From RYN-230 sp963717125 (GTDB lineage Bacteria; Actinomycetota; Actinomycetes; Streptosporangiales; Streptosporangiaceae), in contig CAVQVG010000018.1 in NCBI GenBank assembly GCA_963717125.1, positions 62,001 through 126,000 on the forward strand: a DNA stretch of 64,000 nt. The letters are read 5' to 3'. Shown piece by piece: positions 42,837 to 51,767 of this stretch. The translations under genes and the position numbers were made by a program. The notes under the pieces are model-generated. The model searched no databases. It was not told the DNA's origin and saw only the letters and a program-made list of their open reading frames with translations. Each line of letters starts with the position of its first letter. The first letter of the stretch is position 1.

Positions 42837-42979
42837 ATAACCTGCGAGCCGGGTCACTGAACGCCGGAACTCTTTAAGGGAGGCACGAATTAACTAAAGA
42901 AAATAGAAGAAGGCCCGGGCCACCCCAGCCCACCGGAATGGAAGTGGGGCGGCCCGGCAGGGAACACAGCGGCTCCCCG

Positions 42980-43521
42980 GGCGGCAAGGACAATTACGCG
43001 GCCGACCGGGAGGCGGCCGACCGGCAAGCGCGCGCGATCCCGCAGCTGCCCTGGCTCGCCCGGCAGAACCGTGACTTCCTGCACCGGGCGGTGCGCTTCT
43101 GTGCCGGGCAGGGCATCACGCAGTTCCTGGACATCGGCTCCGGGCTGCCTACAACGAGAACGTGCACGAGGTCGCGCAGCAGGTCAATCCGGACGAGGCC
43201 GGTCCGGCCGCCGCGGTGGCCCGGCTGCGGGCGGCCATGGCGCCCGGCAGCTACCTGGTCATCTCCCACGCGGACGTGTCGCCCGCCCATGTCGTCGGCA
43301 CGCAGCGCCTGAGCGCGGCCGCCCGCGAACTGGAGGACGCGCACAAGGGACTGGCGCCCGTGCCCGCCCGGACCCGCGACGAGATCGCTCGGTTCTTCGC
43401 CGACCTGACGCTGGTCGAGCCCGGCCTGACCGATATCTGGGCCTGGCGGCCGGATGCCGACACGGCCGTGACGACCAGCGAATTCATGCGGATCCTGGGC
43501 GGGGTAGCCGGGAAGGGCTGA
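42980..43521 (+). pseudogene. 3' piece of the PF04672 methyltransferase gene cut by the island
   Basis: Begins at GGKDNYAADREAADRQARAI and RFCAGQGITQFLDIGSGLPT, exactly where the piece at 34889-34974 stops. A base is missing after GLPT (frame moves to ENVHEVAQQVNPD), and the central ~90 residues with the YVDNDP motif are deleted before AAAVARLRAAMAPGSYLVIS. The C-terminus to TGA 43519 is normal (LTLVEPGLTDIWAWRPDA; TSEFMRILGGVAGKG). A dead gene: insertion, frameshift and deletion. Which came first is unknown. Confidence 0.8.
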
Positions 43522-43556
43522 GATCCATTCCGCCACGGCGGCAAGGCGCCAGGGTG

Positions 43557-44396
43557 TCAGGGCTTACGGGCGACGCCCGCGTAGCACGGGATCACGTGCG
43601 CGGGATTGGCCACCCCCCGCCATTCCGGGAGGAACACCAGCCCGGGTTCCACCATGTCCAGGCCGGTGAAGTAGGCCGCCATCTGCTCGCGGGTGCGCCG
43701 GTGGAGTTGGGTGGGCCCCATCCGCGCGTTGAGCCGCGCCGTCGCGGCGGCGACCCGGTCGGCGTCGACATCCCCGGTGGTGTCCGAGTGGGCCAGGTAA
43801 CTGCCGGGCGGCACGGCATCCATCAGGTCGGCCACGATCTGCTGCGGCCGGTCCTCGTCCGGGATGTACTGCAGGATCATCAGGAACATGACCGCCACAG
43901 GCTGGCTGAAGTCGAGGACCTTGGCCGCCTCGGCCAGGATCGTGCCGGTGTCCCGCGCGTCGGCCTGCACGTAGGAGGTGGCGCCCTCGGGGGTGCTGGT
44001 CAGCAGGGCGCGGGCGTGCGCCAGCACGATCGGATCGTTGTCCACGTACACGATCCGGGCGTCCGGCGCGATCCACTGCGCTACATCATGCGTGTTATCC
44101 GCCGTGGGCAGCCCCGTGCCGATGTCCAGGAACTGCCGGATCCCGGCCTCGCCGGCCAGGTACTGCACGGCGCGACGGAGGAACGCCCGGTTGGCCCGCA
44201 CACCCGGCAGGATGTTCGGATTGGCCGCGACGGCCTGCTCGGCGGCCTCCCGGTCGGCCGCGTAATTGTCCTTCCCGCCCAGCCAGTAGTCGTAGATCCG
44301 GGCGGGATGTGCGACGCCCGTATCAAACAGCGCCGGGTCAGGCTCGCCTGGCTCGCTGCTCTCCTGAAGATTGGCTGATCCGCCCTCGTTGCTCAC
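43557..44396 (-). CDS. SAM-dependent methyltransferase, PF04672, second intact copy
   Basis: 279 aa from GTG 44396 (VSNEGGSANLQESSEPGEPD; AAGAAGGG-like AAGAAGGG box upstream). Complete motif set: FDTGVAHPARIYDYWLGGKD, NYAADREAAEQAV, IRQFLDIGTGLPTADNTHDV, RIVYVDNDPIVLAHARALLT, YVQADARDTGTILAEAA, FLMILQYIPDEDRPQQIVAD, LDMVEPGLVFLPEWRG. Convergent with the degenerate copy and divergent from the glycosyltransferase gene. This is the canonical host copy with WLGGKDN intact. Confidence 0.9.
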   Translation of the reverse strand: MSNEGGSANLQESSEPGEPDPALFDTGVAHPARIYDYWLGGKDNYAADREAAEQAVAANPNILPGVRANRAFLRRAVQYLAGEAGIRQFLDIGTGLPTADNTHDVAQWIAPDARIVYVDNDPIVLAHARALLTSTPEGATSYVQADARDTGTILAEAAKVLDFSQPVAVMFLMILQYIPDEDRPQQIVADLMDAVPPGSYLAHSDTTGDVDADRVAAATARLNARMGPTQLHRRTREQMAAYFTGLDMVEPGLVFLPEWRGVANPAHVIPCYAGVARKP

Positions 44397-44542
44397 TGGC
44401 TGGTGCCCTTCTTGCTGGGGGTGGTCATATCGTATGCCCGGGCAAACAAGGGTGCGGCGGTCACCGCATGCATAGTCCGCACCGCCGCGGTAACTTCGAG
44501 TCTCGGGCATAACGGACATTACGGAGACGCGAGGGACGCACG

Positions 44543-46750
44543 ATGCTTGCCGCCCTGCTGCTGGCCGGGATCGTGGCCGCGCCGCTTGGCTCGGCCGGGC
44601 TGCTCGCCGGCCCCCGGCCACATGCCTACGTCGCGGGGACCTGGCCGGCCATCCGCAGGCTCATACTGGCTCTGGCCGGCACGGCTGTACTGGCCGCGGC
44701 CGCGGCGGGTGTGCTGCTCCTGCTCCACGTCACCGAGCACAACCTGATCGCGGGCGCGGCCGGGGTCGTGGCGGCCAGCCTGATCTGGCTGCCAGTCACC
44801 AGGCGGTGGCGCGCCCGTGCGCATCTGTGCTGGTCATCCAGTGTTTTTCTGTTCGTCGTCTACCTGGTGTTCGCGCTGCGCTGGACGTTCGAGAGCCATC
44901 TCGGGCCAGCCAGCACGGTTGGTGGCGTGCTGCTCTGGCTGTTCGAGGTGTTCGCCGCCGTGCTGTCCTGCGCCTACCTGTGGGAAATCTGCGACGCGCT
45001 GGGCACCGAGCAGTGGCGCCGCCGGGTCACCCGGTCCACCCGGCTGACCACCGCGGAAGACGAACTGCCGTTCGTCAGCCTGCACGTCCCGGCGCACAAC
45101 GAGCCGCCGGACATGGTCATCGACACGCTCCGCAGCCTGATCCGGCTGGACTACCCGCGCTACGAAGTCATCCTGATCGATGACAACACCGACGATGAGC
45201 GGCTGTGGCAGCCGGTCGAGGCGTGGTGCGCCAGGCACGGAGTGAAGTTCGCCCACCTCACGGACTGGCCGGGCTACAAGTCCGGGGCGCTCAATTATGC
45301 GCTTCGTGAGCTCACTGACGAGGCCGCCGAGGTGATCGGCGTGGTCGACTCCGACTACCAGATCGAGCCGGGTTTCCTGCGCGGTTGCACCCCGGCGTTC
45401 ACTGAGCCGTGGGTCGGGTTCATCCAGTGCCCGCAGGACTACCGCGGCTGGCAGAGCGCCCCCTACTACCGGCGGCTGTACTACTCCTACAAATACTTCT
45501 TCGCGGTCTCCCAGCCGTCGCGCAACGAGCACGACGGGGCCATCTTCGCCGGCACGATGGGGCTGATCCGGCGGGTCGCGCTGGAGCAGCTCGGCGGCTG
45601 GGACGAGTGGTGCATCACTGAGGACGCCGAGCTGTCGCTGCGCCTGCTCCGGGCCGGCTGGCACGGGCTGGCCATGGATCAGACCTGGGGCCGCGGCATC
45701 ATGCCGCTCACGTTCGAGGGACTCAAGGGGCAGCGGTACCGGTGGTGCTTCGGCGGAATCCAGATCCTGCGGATGCACTGGCGGTCGCTGCTGCCCGGGC
45801 CGAAGTCCCGGGACAACCACCTGAGCAACGCGCAGCGCTGGGCCTACCTGGCAGGCGGCGTGCAGTGGTACGGCGACCTGCTCGGCCTGGTCTTCCTGGT
45901 CTTCCTGCTGGCCGGAGCGCTGAACCTGGCGACCGGGGGAGGCGAGCTGTTCCGCAAGCTCACCCCGTTCCTGGTGGCCACCGTGCCGGTCCTGGTCGGG
46001 CTGGGCCTGGTCCGCGCGATAGCGCTGCTCCGCCGGGGCACCGGGGCGTCCTGGCGCGATGCGCTCGGTGCGTTCTTTATCTGGCAGTCCACGTCGCTGG
46101 TGGTCAGCCGGGCCTCCGTGCTGGGCCTGTTCGCTCGCAAGGCCGCCTTCCTGCGTACCCCGAAGACGAGCGAGCGGGCCAAGTGGTGGGAGGCGCTGCG
46201 GGCGAACTGGGCGGAGACGACCCTGGCCCTGCTGGGCCTGGCCGGGATCATCGGTGCGCTAACCAAAGCCACCCAGCTCAGCGGTCCGCTGCTCGCGGTG
46301 CTGCTGCTCTTCCCCACGCTCGGCATGGCCGCCGCACCGTTCAACAGCTGGGCGGCACAGCGGGCCACGCTGCCGGCCTGGCTGCGCGAGCGCCGGCGCA
46401 CCGAGTACCGCCGCGATCGCAGCGCGTTCGCCGCTGGAGCGGCCACCGGCGGGGTGGTCGTGGTCCTCGGCGTGGTGGCCGCGGCCCTGTTCCTGATGCT
46501 GGCGCCCAGCCACCACCAGGTGCAGCCGCCCAGTCTGCTCGGCCCCGCGCAGGGCAGCCACAGCAGCGCCCCAGCGCCCGCCCGCAGCAGCGTGCCCGCC
46601 CGGACCAGCAGCCCCGCCACGCCGACGCCGAGCGCCTCGTCGGTCAGTGCCACTCCGTCGGCGGTGCCCAGCCCCACGGTCTCCGTCACCCCGACGCCCA
46701 GCCCCTCGGCCACGGCCGCGCCCACCGGGACGGCCACGCCAACCCTGTGA
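44543..46750 (+). CDS. Processive GT2 glycosyltransferase (cellulose-synthase-like)
   Basis: 735 aa. Three N-terminal helices, then the GT-A domain: VSLHVPAHNEPPDMVIDTL, first Asp in ILIDDNTDDERLW, DSD at 269-271, TED at 359-361 (WCITEDAELSLRLLRAG) and QRYRW at 397-401, the D-D-D-QxxRW set of processive beta-glycosyltransferases. Four or more C-terminal helices form the glycan channel. A final ~70-residue Pro/Ser/Thr tail is probably extracytoplasmic. The product is an unknown exopolysaccharide. The three convergent genes beyond 46796 encode envelope proteins. Confidence 0.92.
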   Translation: MLAALLLAGIVAAPLGSAGLLAGPRPHAYVAGTWPAIRRLILALAGTAVLAAAAAGVLLLLHVTEHNLIAGAAGVVAASLIWLPVTRRWRARAHLCWSSSVFLFVVYLVFALRWTFESHLGPASTVGGVLLWLFEVFAAVLSCAYLWEICDALGTEQWRRRVTRSTRLTTAEDELPFVSLHVPAHNEPPDMVIDTLRSLIRLDYPRYEVILIDDNTDDERLWQPVEAWCARHGVKFAHLTDWPGYKSGALNYALRELTDEAAEVIGVVDSDYQIEPGFLRGCTPAFTEPWVGFIQCPQDYRGWQSAPYYRRLYYSYKYFFAVSQPSRNEHDGAIFAGTMGLIRRVALEQLGGWDEWCITEDAELSLRLLRAGWHGLAMDQTWGRGIMPLTFEGLKGQRYRWCFGGIQILRMHWRSLLPGPKSRDNHLSNAQRWAYLAGGVQWYGDLLGLVFLVFLLAGALNLATGGGELFRKLTPFLVATVPVLVGLGLVRAIALLRRGTGASWRDALGAFFIWQSTSLVVSRASVLGLFARKAAFLRTPKTSERAKWWEALRANWAETTLALLGLAGIIGALTKATQLSGPLLAVLLLFPTLGMAAAPFNSWAAQRATLPAWLRERRRTEYRRDRSAFAAGAATGGVVVVLGVVAAALFLMLAPSHHQVQPPSLLGPAQGSHSSAPAPARSSVPARTSSPATPTPSASSVSATPSAVPSPTVSVTPTPSPSATAAPTGTATPTL

Positions 46751-46795
46751 CCACCGGCTGTCCAGAGGCTCCGTCGCGCACGGCATCATCGCCGG

Positions 46796-47764
46796 TCACG
46801 GCGCGGCTGCCCAGCGCAGGGTGAACTGCTTGAGTGAGTAGCCCAGCGCGTTGAGCGTCGGCTGGATGAAGTTGTCCCGGATGGTCTGGGTGGCTTCGGT
46901 CTCCGCGCTCTGGATAAGCGGGCGGGTCACCTGCGGCGCGCGGGTGGCCTTGTAGAACGCGATCTGCTGCGCCTGCGCGTACAGCACCGACTCGGCGAAC
47001 TGGGGCCGGAGCAGGACGCCGCAGCCGAAACCGGGATAGGTCCAGCTGTGCTGAGTGGCCACCGGCTTGGACGGGAGGTTGTCGATCGTCACGTCATGCG
47101 CGGACTGGGGGAGGTGCGGGGCGGGCAGCACTATCATGACCGTCACCTGACCCGGCTGCCCGCCCCGCGGCCTGCTCAGCACCTGGAGCCGGTAGTGCCC
47201 CTGGGCCGGTGTCCACCAGGCTGGGCCGGGGTTGAGGGCGACGGTGGCCGACGCGTGGCCCACGGCGTAGAACGTACTGGCGTACCAGCACGGCCAGATG
47301 CCGATGTTCTTGGACACCTTGTGCGTGAATACGAACGTGAAGTTGGCCTGGCCCAGGGCCGGCCGGGAAATGCCCTCGATCTTCTGCAGGACCCACGGGC
47401 CCAGGTCGGTGTTGGTCGTGGTGCCGGCCGTGATGGTCTGCCAGGGCCAGGCGAACCGCACGTTGGGCAGGTGCACGTTGAGGCCGAGGAAGTGCAGGGT
47501 CGCGGCCAGCGCGGTGAGCACCACCGAGGCGATGGCCCGGCGGAAGATGAACGCGGCCGCGGCTAGTACCAGGGCCCATTTGACCGAGCGGGGGACCCGG
47601 AACCGGGGGGACCGCGGCCCGCCCCGGTGATCCTCGCGATAGCCGGCGCTGACCGGGATCGGTGGCCCGCCCGCTGGGTCAGTGGCCTGGTACCGGGCCT
47701 CCTCCGGCCTGGGCGGCCGGAGCCGGGGCGGCGGGCTGGCCGGGAAGAGCAGCGCGCGGAGCAT
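46796..47764 (-). CDS. Membrane-anchored hypothetical envelope protein
   Basis: 322 aa from ATG 47764 (MLRALLFPASPPPRLRPPRP), with AGGAAAAGGTGA upstream. One membrane helix (VKWALVLAAAAFIFRRAIAS) near residue 75-95, then a large outer domain with no recognised family (VLQKIEGISRPALGQANFTF; IGIWPCWYASTFYAVGHASA; TVMIVLPAPHLPQSAHDVTI). Two Cys may form a disulfide. Ends 46 bp from the convergent glycosyltransferase stop. Same direction as the peptidoglycan hydrolase 38 bp upstream, so likely co-transcribed. Confidence 0.7.
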   Translation of the reverse strand: MLRALLFPASPPPRLRPPRPEEARYQATDPAGGPPIPVSAGYREDHRGGPRSPRFRVPRSVKWALVLAAAAFIFRRAIASVVLTALAATLHFLGLNVHLPNVRFAWPWQTITAGTTTNTDLGPWVLQKIEGISRPALGQANFTFVFTHKVSKNIGIWPCWYASTFYAVGHASATVALNPGPAWWTPAQGHYRLQVLSRPRGGQPGQVTVMIVLPAPHLPQSAHDVTIDNLPSKPVATQHSWTYPGFGCGVLLRPQFAESVLYAQAQQIAFYKATRAPQVTRPLIQSAETEATQTIRDNFIQPTLNALGYSLKQFTLRWAAAP

Positions 47765-47802
47765 GGCAGTCACCTTTTCCTGGGCTGGGAGCGGGACATG
47801 GG

Positions 47803-50478
47803 CTAGACCACCGCCGGGTAACCGAGCCCGAGCACGATCGGCACCGCGCCGAACGGCCGCCGGAACCGGGCGCCGGGTTTGTCGGGCGCGTCCGGCTCGG
47901 CGATCTTCGGCCAGCGCATGTGCAGGTGCTGCACCGTGAGCCCCGCGACCGAGTACGGGAATTCGAGCGCCGAGGTGCGGTGCACGACCAGCAGCCGGCC
48001 CCAGCGGAACGCGGCGAACACACTGGCCAGGTCGCTCACGGACAGCGGCCGCCGCTCGGTGAGGTCGATCTGGTACACCGACCAGGCCAGGTCCCGCAGG
48101 TCGTCGGCGCACTGCTCGAGCCCGGCCGACCGCGTCGCGTACGTGGTCCCGTCCGGGTTGATGGTGCCCAGCTTCTCGCCGTGCACCGGCGAGTATCCGG
48201 AGCGCGCCTCGCACTGCATCCAGTCGGCCGCGGCCAGCACCTTCCACGGGATGTCGGCGTGCGTGCCCACCTCCCGGTAGAGCGGTTCCTCGCGGCGCAG
48301 CGGCACCTTGGCCGAGGCCAGGAACGCCGTGTTCACAGACGGTGGAATCTCCGGCCGGTAGCGGCGCAGCGTGGTCCAGGTCCGGCGGCCGCTGGCCGGC
48401 CGGGTGGCCCGGCTCGCCCGGAGCGGCATCTGCTGGGCGGTCAGCACCGCGGCCTGCGCCACCGGGTGCGCGGCGGGCCGGTGCCCGGTGGCCCGGTGGT
48501 CCGCGCGGGTGACCGCGCTCGCCGACGGTCGTGGTGTCGCCGGGGCCGCGGGCGACGCGCCCACCGCGTCCGGCACCCCGGGAATCGTCGCCTGACCCGG
48601 CGCCGCCGCGGTCGGCGTGCCCGGGTGGGTCGGCGCCGGCGCCGGCGTCGGCGTGCTGGGCGTGGCCGCGGGCGTCGGCGTCGCGGTGGCGGTGTGGGTG
48701 GGCGTTGCGGTCGGGGTCGGCTGACCGGTCGATGGGCCGGACGGGCTGGGTGCCGGGGGCCGGGACGGCTTGGCCGTGGGGCTCGGGGAGGTGGACCGGG
48801 CTGGCGTCGGTGCCGTGCTCCGGCTGGGCCGGGGCGACGGGCTGTGCGCGGGCGCAGTGCTGGGCTGGGCCGACGGCGCGCCGGCGTCGTACTGGTAGAG
48901 GTTGTACTGCTGCATCAGGCTGATCAGCTTGGCGCCGTAGCTCGGATCGGTGGCATACACCCCGGTCAGCGCCGAGGCGAACGCGTTCGGTGCTCGCCGC
49001 ACCGCCATCGCCCGCTGGTAGTAGCCGCTGTCGGCGAGCAGCCGTCCATGGTCATCGATGCTCTCGGCGAAGCTGTGGTAGGCGCGGAACGGGGCCGTGG
49101 TGCTGACCCACTGCCCGTTCTGGTACTCCGTCGTCGGCAGCGAGTCGCTGCCCGCCGGGCCGGTGCCCTTCATTCCGAACAGGTTGTGGTCCTGGCTGGC
49201 GAGCAGGCTGTGGCCCCAGTCCGACTCCTCGATGGCCTGGGCGATCGTGACCGCGGCCGGCACCCCGTAGGCGCGCTGGGAGGCGATTGCCCCGGGCGCC
49301 ACCGCGTCGATGAATGCCTGCTGCGACGGCGCGGCCGGTGCCGGCGCGGGGCCGGTTGGGTGGTGCTGGCGCCCGGTACCAGCGGCGGCCGGCTGCGCGG
49401 CGGCCGAGTGGTGCTGGCCGGGCGTTTGCACACCCGGGATAGCCGCGCCGCCCGGGGCGGCGGCCAGATCGGTCGCCCCAGCGCCGCCGGTTCCAGCGCC
49501 GTGGTGATGCCGGTGCTGGCCTGGGGCCGGCCCGGTCGCGCCTGGGATAGCGGCCTGCCCCGCGACCGCATCGGCCTGAGTCGCGGCGGTGGCCGGATGC
49601 GTGTGGTGGTGGGCTTTGGCTGGTGGGCGGGCTGGAGCGGATCCCGGGATGTCCGCCTGGCCCGTGGCCGCTCCGGCGGTGGCCGATGCGCCCGCCCGGT
49701 GGGACCGGCCTTGGTCAGCGTGCGCCGAGCCGGACGGGCTTGAGGTGACTGGGCTGCCCGGGGCGAGCGACCCGTTGTTCACGAAGCCGACCACGCCCTG
49801 GCCGGACAGCGGGTCGGCGTACTGGTGCGCGTTGACCGAGAAGTTCGGCAGCGAGTCGCCACCGATCGTGTGCAGCACCCCCTGCGCGTACTCGGTGACT
49901 ACCTCCACATGCCCGTTGAACAGCACCCAGTCGCCGGGCTGCGGCTGGTAGCCGTCACCGAGCGGGTGCCACCGCCCGTGCGCCTGCGCGTCCTGCTGGA
50001 TCGACATGATGCCGGGCGAGGCCGGGTTGGCCTCGACCCGGACATCCGCCCAGGTGTGCAGCGGCCAGGGATACGAGCTACCACCGGTCACCCAGCTCTG
50101 CTGGCCGACGACCTTGGCCGCCAGCTCCAGGGTCAGGCTGGCGAACGCGGCGCAGGACGGGCCGTGATCAGCATGATCGAGGCTGTCCTGCTGCCAGATC
50201 ATCGCCTCCATCTCGGCCGGCGTCTTGTCCTGGCCCAGCTGCAGGTAGTGCTGCGCCACGTTGACGATGGCGGTGCGGAGCGTGGCATCGCTGCCGGGCG
50301 CCTGCCGGACCGAATGCTGCAGGGCCAGCAAGTTGACCGGCAGGCTGGTCGGCGACGAGAAATCAACGGCGGTCGTAGGCACGAACGAGAAGCCGGTGAT
50401 GGCTCCGCCCGCGCTCAGGCTGACCAGCGCTGTGGCCTGCTGCCACCAGGGCTTGCTGGCGCGCTGCAACGAATTCAC
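47803..50478 (-). CDS. Multidomain peptidoglycan hydrolase (CHAP + glucosaminidase)
   Basis: 891 aa. Short N-terminal signal/anchor (ATALVSLSAGGAITGFSFVP). CHAP-like amidase at about 100-225: Cys109 (GPSCAAFASLTLEL) and His190 (GDWVLFNGHVEVV). A His/Gly/Ala-rich linker follows, then a GH73 glucosaminidase at about 400-545: AFIDAVAPGAIASQRAYGVP, AVTIAQAIEESDWGHSLLAS, NLFGMKGTG. Next a long Pro/Thr/Ser linker (48.5-48.9 kb) and a C-terminal domain (WKVLAAADWMQCEARSGYSP) of unknown type. It should cleave cell-wall peptidoglycan; two catalytic activities in one chain is uncommon. Confidence 0.85.
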   Translation of the reverse strand: MNSLQRASKPWWQQATALVSLSAGGAITGFSFVPTTAVDFSSPTSLPVNLLALQHSVRQAPGSDATLRTAIVNVAQHYLQLGQDKTPAEMEAMIWQQDSLDHADHGPSCAAFASLTLELAAKVVGQQSWVTGGSSYPWPLHTWADVRVEANPASPGIMSIQQDAQAHGRWHPLGDGYQPQPGDWVLFNGHVEVVTEYAQGVLHTIGGDSLPNFSVNAHQYADPLSGQGVVGFVNNGSLAPGSPVTSSPSGSAHADQGRSHRAGASATAGAATGQADIPGSAPARPPAKAHHHTHPATAATQADAVAGQAAIPGATGPAPGQHRHHHGAGTGGAGATDLAAAPGGAAIPGVQTPGQHHSAAAQPAAAGTGRQHHPTGPAPAPAAPSQQAFIDAVAPGAIASQRAYGVPAAVTIAQAIEESDWGHSLLASQDHNLFGMKGTGPAGSDSLPTTEYQNGQWVSTTAPFRAYHSFAESIDDHGRLLADSGYYQRAMAVRRAPNAFASALTGVYATDPSYGAKLISLMQQYNLYQYDAGAPSAQPSTAPAHSPSPRPSRSTAPTPARSTSPSPTAKPSRPPAPSPSGPSTGQPTPTATPTHTATATPTPAATPSTPTPAPAPTHPGTPTAAAPGQATIPGVPDAVGASPAAPATPRPSASAVTRADHRATGHRPAAHPVAQAAVLTAQQMPLRASRATRPASGRRTWTTLRRYRPEIPPSVNTAFLASAKVPLRREEPLYREVGTHADIPWKVLAAADWMQCEARSGYSPVHGEKLGTINPDGTTYATRSAGLEQCADDLRDLAWSVYQIDLTERRPLSVSDLASVFAAFRWGRLLVVHRTSALEFPYSVAGLTVQHLHMRWPKIAEPDAPDKPGARFRRPFGAVPIVLGLGYPAVV

Positions 50479-50567
50479 CTCCTCAGTGATGGCGCAGGCC
50501 CGGACGGTTCAGCCGCGAAGGCGGCCGCCGGGGCGGGCCGGAAACGGAAGTCGGGCGGGCGGCTGGC

Positions 50568-51767
50568 TCAGGGCGAGAGCGCGGCGGCTGGCAGGTGGCC
50601 CAGGATGAACTGGACCTGCGAGTCGCCGGGATTCTTCGCGTTCTGGAAGAGCACCGCCGCGTCCTGGGCGGCGACCGTCGGCGCGCCGACCACCCACTCG
50701 CGGTAGATGTCTCGCACCAGCGCGGCCTGCCCAGGCCCGGTGAACGGCCGGGCACACACGTCCGGGTAACCCTGGCGCGCGTTCAGCGCCGCCGACCCGG
50801 TGTACCGCAGACAGTTGGCCGAGCTGCTCTCCAGCCCTGGCTGGACCACCGGGTTCCCGTTCGTGCCGGTCACGGTCACGCCGCCGATGATGTCGTTGAT
50901 GGCGCGAGCCGCGACCTGAATGCTGTCGATCGGGTTCGACGGGTCGTACGGGTGGTGCAGGTTGAGCGCCGCGGCGACCTGCCCGCCCTGGGCGGGGGTG
51001 ATCGGCTCCAGGCCCTGGCGGCCGGTCTTGGCGTCCGCGAAGCTCGGGTTGTTGTCGCTGGTGATGAGCGAGAAGACCCAGAGGATCTGGCGGCTGTCCC
51101 TGGCGCAGGCGAAGTTGACCTGGCCCGGCTCGGACAGCACGTTGGGGTTCTGGCAGGCCTGCTCGGTCCAGCCCTGTACCCGGGCCACGCTGGCCGGCCA
51201 GGACGCGCCGCCGCCGGCGGTCACCAGCAGCACCAGGACGGCGAGCAGCGTGGCCGTGGCAATGGCCGCGATGACCAATTTCCGGCTGACCGAGATCTTG
51301 CGCCGGTGCGCGCTGGACCGGCCTCTGTTGATGAGGATCGCGGTGCGCTCCTCATCCGGCCCGGCGTCAGCCGCGTCGAGACCGGCTGCGGCGAGATCGG
51401 ACTCGGCCAGATCGGACTCGGCCAGATCGGATTCGGCCAGATCGGATTCGTACCGGCCGACGTCGAAACGGTCCGTGCCGCCCAGCTCGGCCTGGCCAGG
51501 GCCGAAATCGAAATCAAGCCGGGGCGCCGCGTAGGCCGGCGTGCGCGGCCCCGGCACCCGGCCCACCCTGGGCTGGCACTGCTCGCACTGGCACGCGTCC
51601 GCGGCATAAGCCGGCTCGGCGGCCTGGCCGCGGCGCGTTTGCGCGAATTCGCGCTGCAGTGAATCGCGGGCGTCGGAGATTTCCCGTTCCACCTCTGCGG
51701 TGGACTTCTTCAGGTCAGCGAGGTGCTCGCTCTTTAGCCGGATTATGTCCTCGAAGTAGGTGCTCAC
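50568..51767 (-). CDS. Coiled-coil, single-pass membrane protein with ESDLA repeats
   Basis: 399 aa. Coiled-coil start (MSTYFEDIIRLKSEHLADLK), CQCEQCQ motif at about 59-65, four ESDLA pentapeptides (about 107-126), one helix (KLVIAAIATATLLAVLVLLV) near 165-185 and an outer C-terminal domain (CQNPNVLSEPGQVNFACARD; NSIDSIQVAARAIND-like helices) with paired Cys. First gene of the minus-strand trio that continues with the peptidoglycan hydrolase (90 bp gap). Family unknown; a membrane-anchored partner of the envelope cluster is plausible. Confidence 0.72.
   Translation of the reverse strand: MSTYFEDIIRLKSEHLADLKKSTAEVEREISDARDSLQREFAQTRRGQAAEPAYAADACQCEQCQPRVGRVPGPRTPAYAAPRLDFDFGPGQAELGGTDRFDVGRYESDLAESDLAESDLAESDLAAAGLDAADAGPDEERTAILINRGRSSAHRRKISVSRKLVIAAIATATLLAVLVLLVTAGGGASWPASVARVQGWTEQACQNPNVLSEPGQVNFACARDSRQILWVFSLITSDNNPSFADAKTGRQGLEPITPAQGGQVAAALNLHHPYDPSNPIDSIQVAARAINDIIGGVTVTGTNGNPVVQPGLESSSANCLRYTGSAALNARQGYPDVCARPFTGPGQAALVRDIYREWVVGAPTVAAQDAAVLFQNAKNPGDSQVQFILGHLPAAALSP
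51393..51452. repeat. 15-bp tandem repeat x 4 (ESDLA coding)
   Basis: Four copies of CAGATCGGA[CT]TCGGC (first starting GAG, last ending GTA) encode ESDLA four times on the minus strand. Third positions differ between copies 1-2 and 3-4, suggesting two doublings. Confidence 0.85.

Larger units (their letters stand above)
34975..42979. mobile_element. Genomic island (~8 kb) inserted in a methyltransferase gene
   Basis: Its ends are defined by the split PF04672 gene; GGCGG is present at both junctions (34970-34974 and 42980-42984), as a target duplication or site homology. The left half (35.0-38.4 kb) is markedly AT-richer than flanking DNA, with codons such as ATA, AGA and TTG that neighbours avoid. 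It contains small hypotheticals, a GmrSD-like gene, a 2H phosphoesterase, a regulator with iterated operator boxes, and a methyltransferase operon. No integrase, transposase, relaxase or terminal inverted repeat was found, so it may be a degraded element. Confidence 0.65.

Noticed and set aside
34975..42979. Integrase, transposase or conjugation gene in the island
   Set aside because: None of the readable proteins shows tyrosine/serine recombinase, DDE, relaxase or FtsK/TraB motifs; the mobile-element call rests on the split gene and composition.
47765..48247. Upstream extension of the 46796-47764 gene
   Set aside because: It runs over the peptidoglycan hydrolase gene in another frame; ATG 47764 has a good ribosome-binding site.
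48530..48900. Apparent CRISPR/tandem-repeat-like Pro-Thr-Ser stretch
   Set aside because: Degenerate codon repetition encoding a low-complexity linker; no constant repeat and spacer pattern.
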